The translations under genes and the position numbers were made by a program. From positions 51,611 through 115,610 of the forward strand of contig CAKSPD010000008.1 of the NCBI GenBank assembly GCA_934481385.1: 64,000 nucleotides of DNA. The letters are read 5' to 3'. This document shows, piece by piece, positions 63,970 through 64,000 of this stretch. The notes under the pieces are model-generated. The model had not been told where the DNA came from. It made no database searches and worked only from the letters and a program-made list of their open reading frames with translations. Every line of letters begins with the position of its first letter. Position 1 is the stretch's first letter. The stretch comes from an uncultured Oscillospiraceae bacterium (lineage in GTDB: Bacteria; Bacillota; Clostridia; Oscillospirales; Ruminococcaceae).

Positions 63970-64000
63970 ATGAATATCACAAAAGAACAGTACGCAAGAA
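63970..64000 (+). CDS. Possible start of an IS transposase gene (partial)
   Basis: An ATG at 63970 opens a frame beginning MNITKEQYAR that leaves the window. From memory this resembles the beginning of IS5-group transposases. The sequence GAGCCTGTTGACA just upstream (63928-63940) could be part of a terminal repeat. Only ten codons are visible and no ribosome site is present, so this is a weak call. Confidence 0.3.
   Translation, partial: MNITKEQYAR

Noticed and set aside
1-64000. CRISPR array, prophage or integrase
   Set aside because: No regularly spaced direct repeats, cas genes, integrase or phage structural genes were seen.

Overview
The window looks like a chromosomal segment of a low-GC, Gram-positive, anaerobic clostridium, most like Ruminococcus and relatives (Oscillospiraceae). 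The signs are AT-rich intergenic DNA, strong AAGGAGG-type ribosome sites, consensus TTGACA-N17-TATAAT promoters, a class III fructose-bisphosphatase, a long single-chain PurL, MtaB, a SpoIIM-like protein and an anaerobic (cbi-type) corrinoid pathway. No rRNA, tRNA, CRISPR array or prophage was seen. The assignment rests on reading protein motifs; no database was searched.

Layout. 1-6.7 kb (+): two D-Ala-D-Ala carboxypeptidase-like proteins whose catalytic motifs are degenerate, flanking fbp; then pgi with a 12-codon leader peptide, and a small P-loop protein. 6.8-11.9 kb (+): DUF177 protein-rpmF, then a frameshifted DUF512 gene, der, plsY and gpsA. 12-16.3 kb (-): lon-ysxC-lysA. 16.5-19.7 kb (+): small alarmone synthetase, proC, SpoIIM-like and YesL-like membrane proteins. 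19.7-22.4 kb (-): a sodium:solute symporter followed by an accessory-looking P-loop protein with different codon use. 22.5-26 kb: nth, sirtuin and dtd (+), facing nfo, a PC4-like protein and an HPr-like protein that lacks the phospho-histidine (-). 26-31.3 kb (+): mtaB and purL.

31.3-50.2 kb (-) is one almost uninterrupted gene row. It starts with two tRNA-modification genes (ttcA-like, tcdA) and continues through nearly all of anaerobic corrin-ring construction and nucleotide-loop assembly: cbiC, cbiL-cbiD fusion, cbiF, cbiG, cbiH, cobK-cbiE-cbiT fusion, cbiA, cobT, cobU, cobS, a CobU-like/CobC fusion, cbiB, cobD and cbiP. Most junctions overlap by 1-17 bases. It ends in a Tet(M)-type translational GTPase fused to a Rae1/YacP-like NYN ribonuclease domain. 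No cobalamin riboswitch can fit in the short leader.

50.3-52.7 kb (+): a FeoA-FeoB fusion for ferrous iron. 52.8-63.9 kb (+): a Ter-type stress operon: TerY-like von Willebrand A protein, PP2C-like phosphatase, divergent protein kinase, Ca2+-type P-ATPase, TerD, AIM24-family protein, two more TerD proteins, a double-TerD (TerA-like) protein, and a last protein that joins an unrecognised N-terminal domain to a TerD domain. The combination suggests a phosphorylation-controlled, calcium-linked stress or envelope module. The right edge holds what may be the start of an insertion-sequence transposase gene.

The most interesting items are the Tet(M)-like/Rae1-like fusion, the two catalytically degenerate carboxypeptidase paralogues, the Crh-like HPr, the Ter operon with its new-looking terminal fusion, and several inverted repeats that either overlap promoters or would hide ribosome-binding sites.
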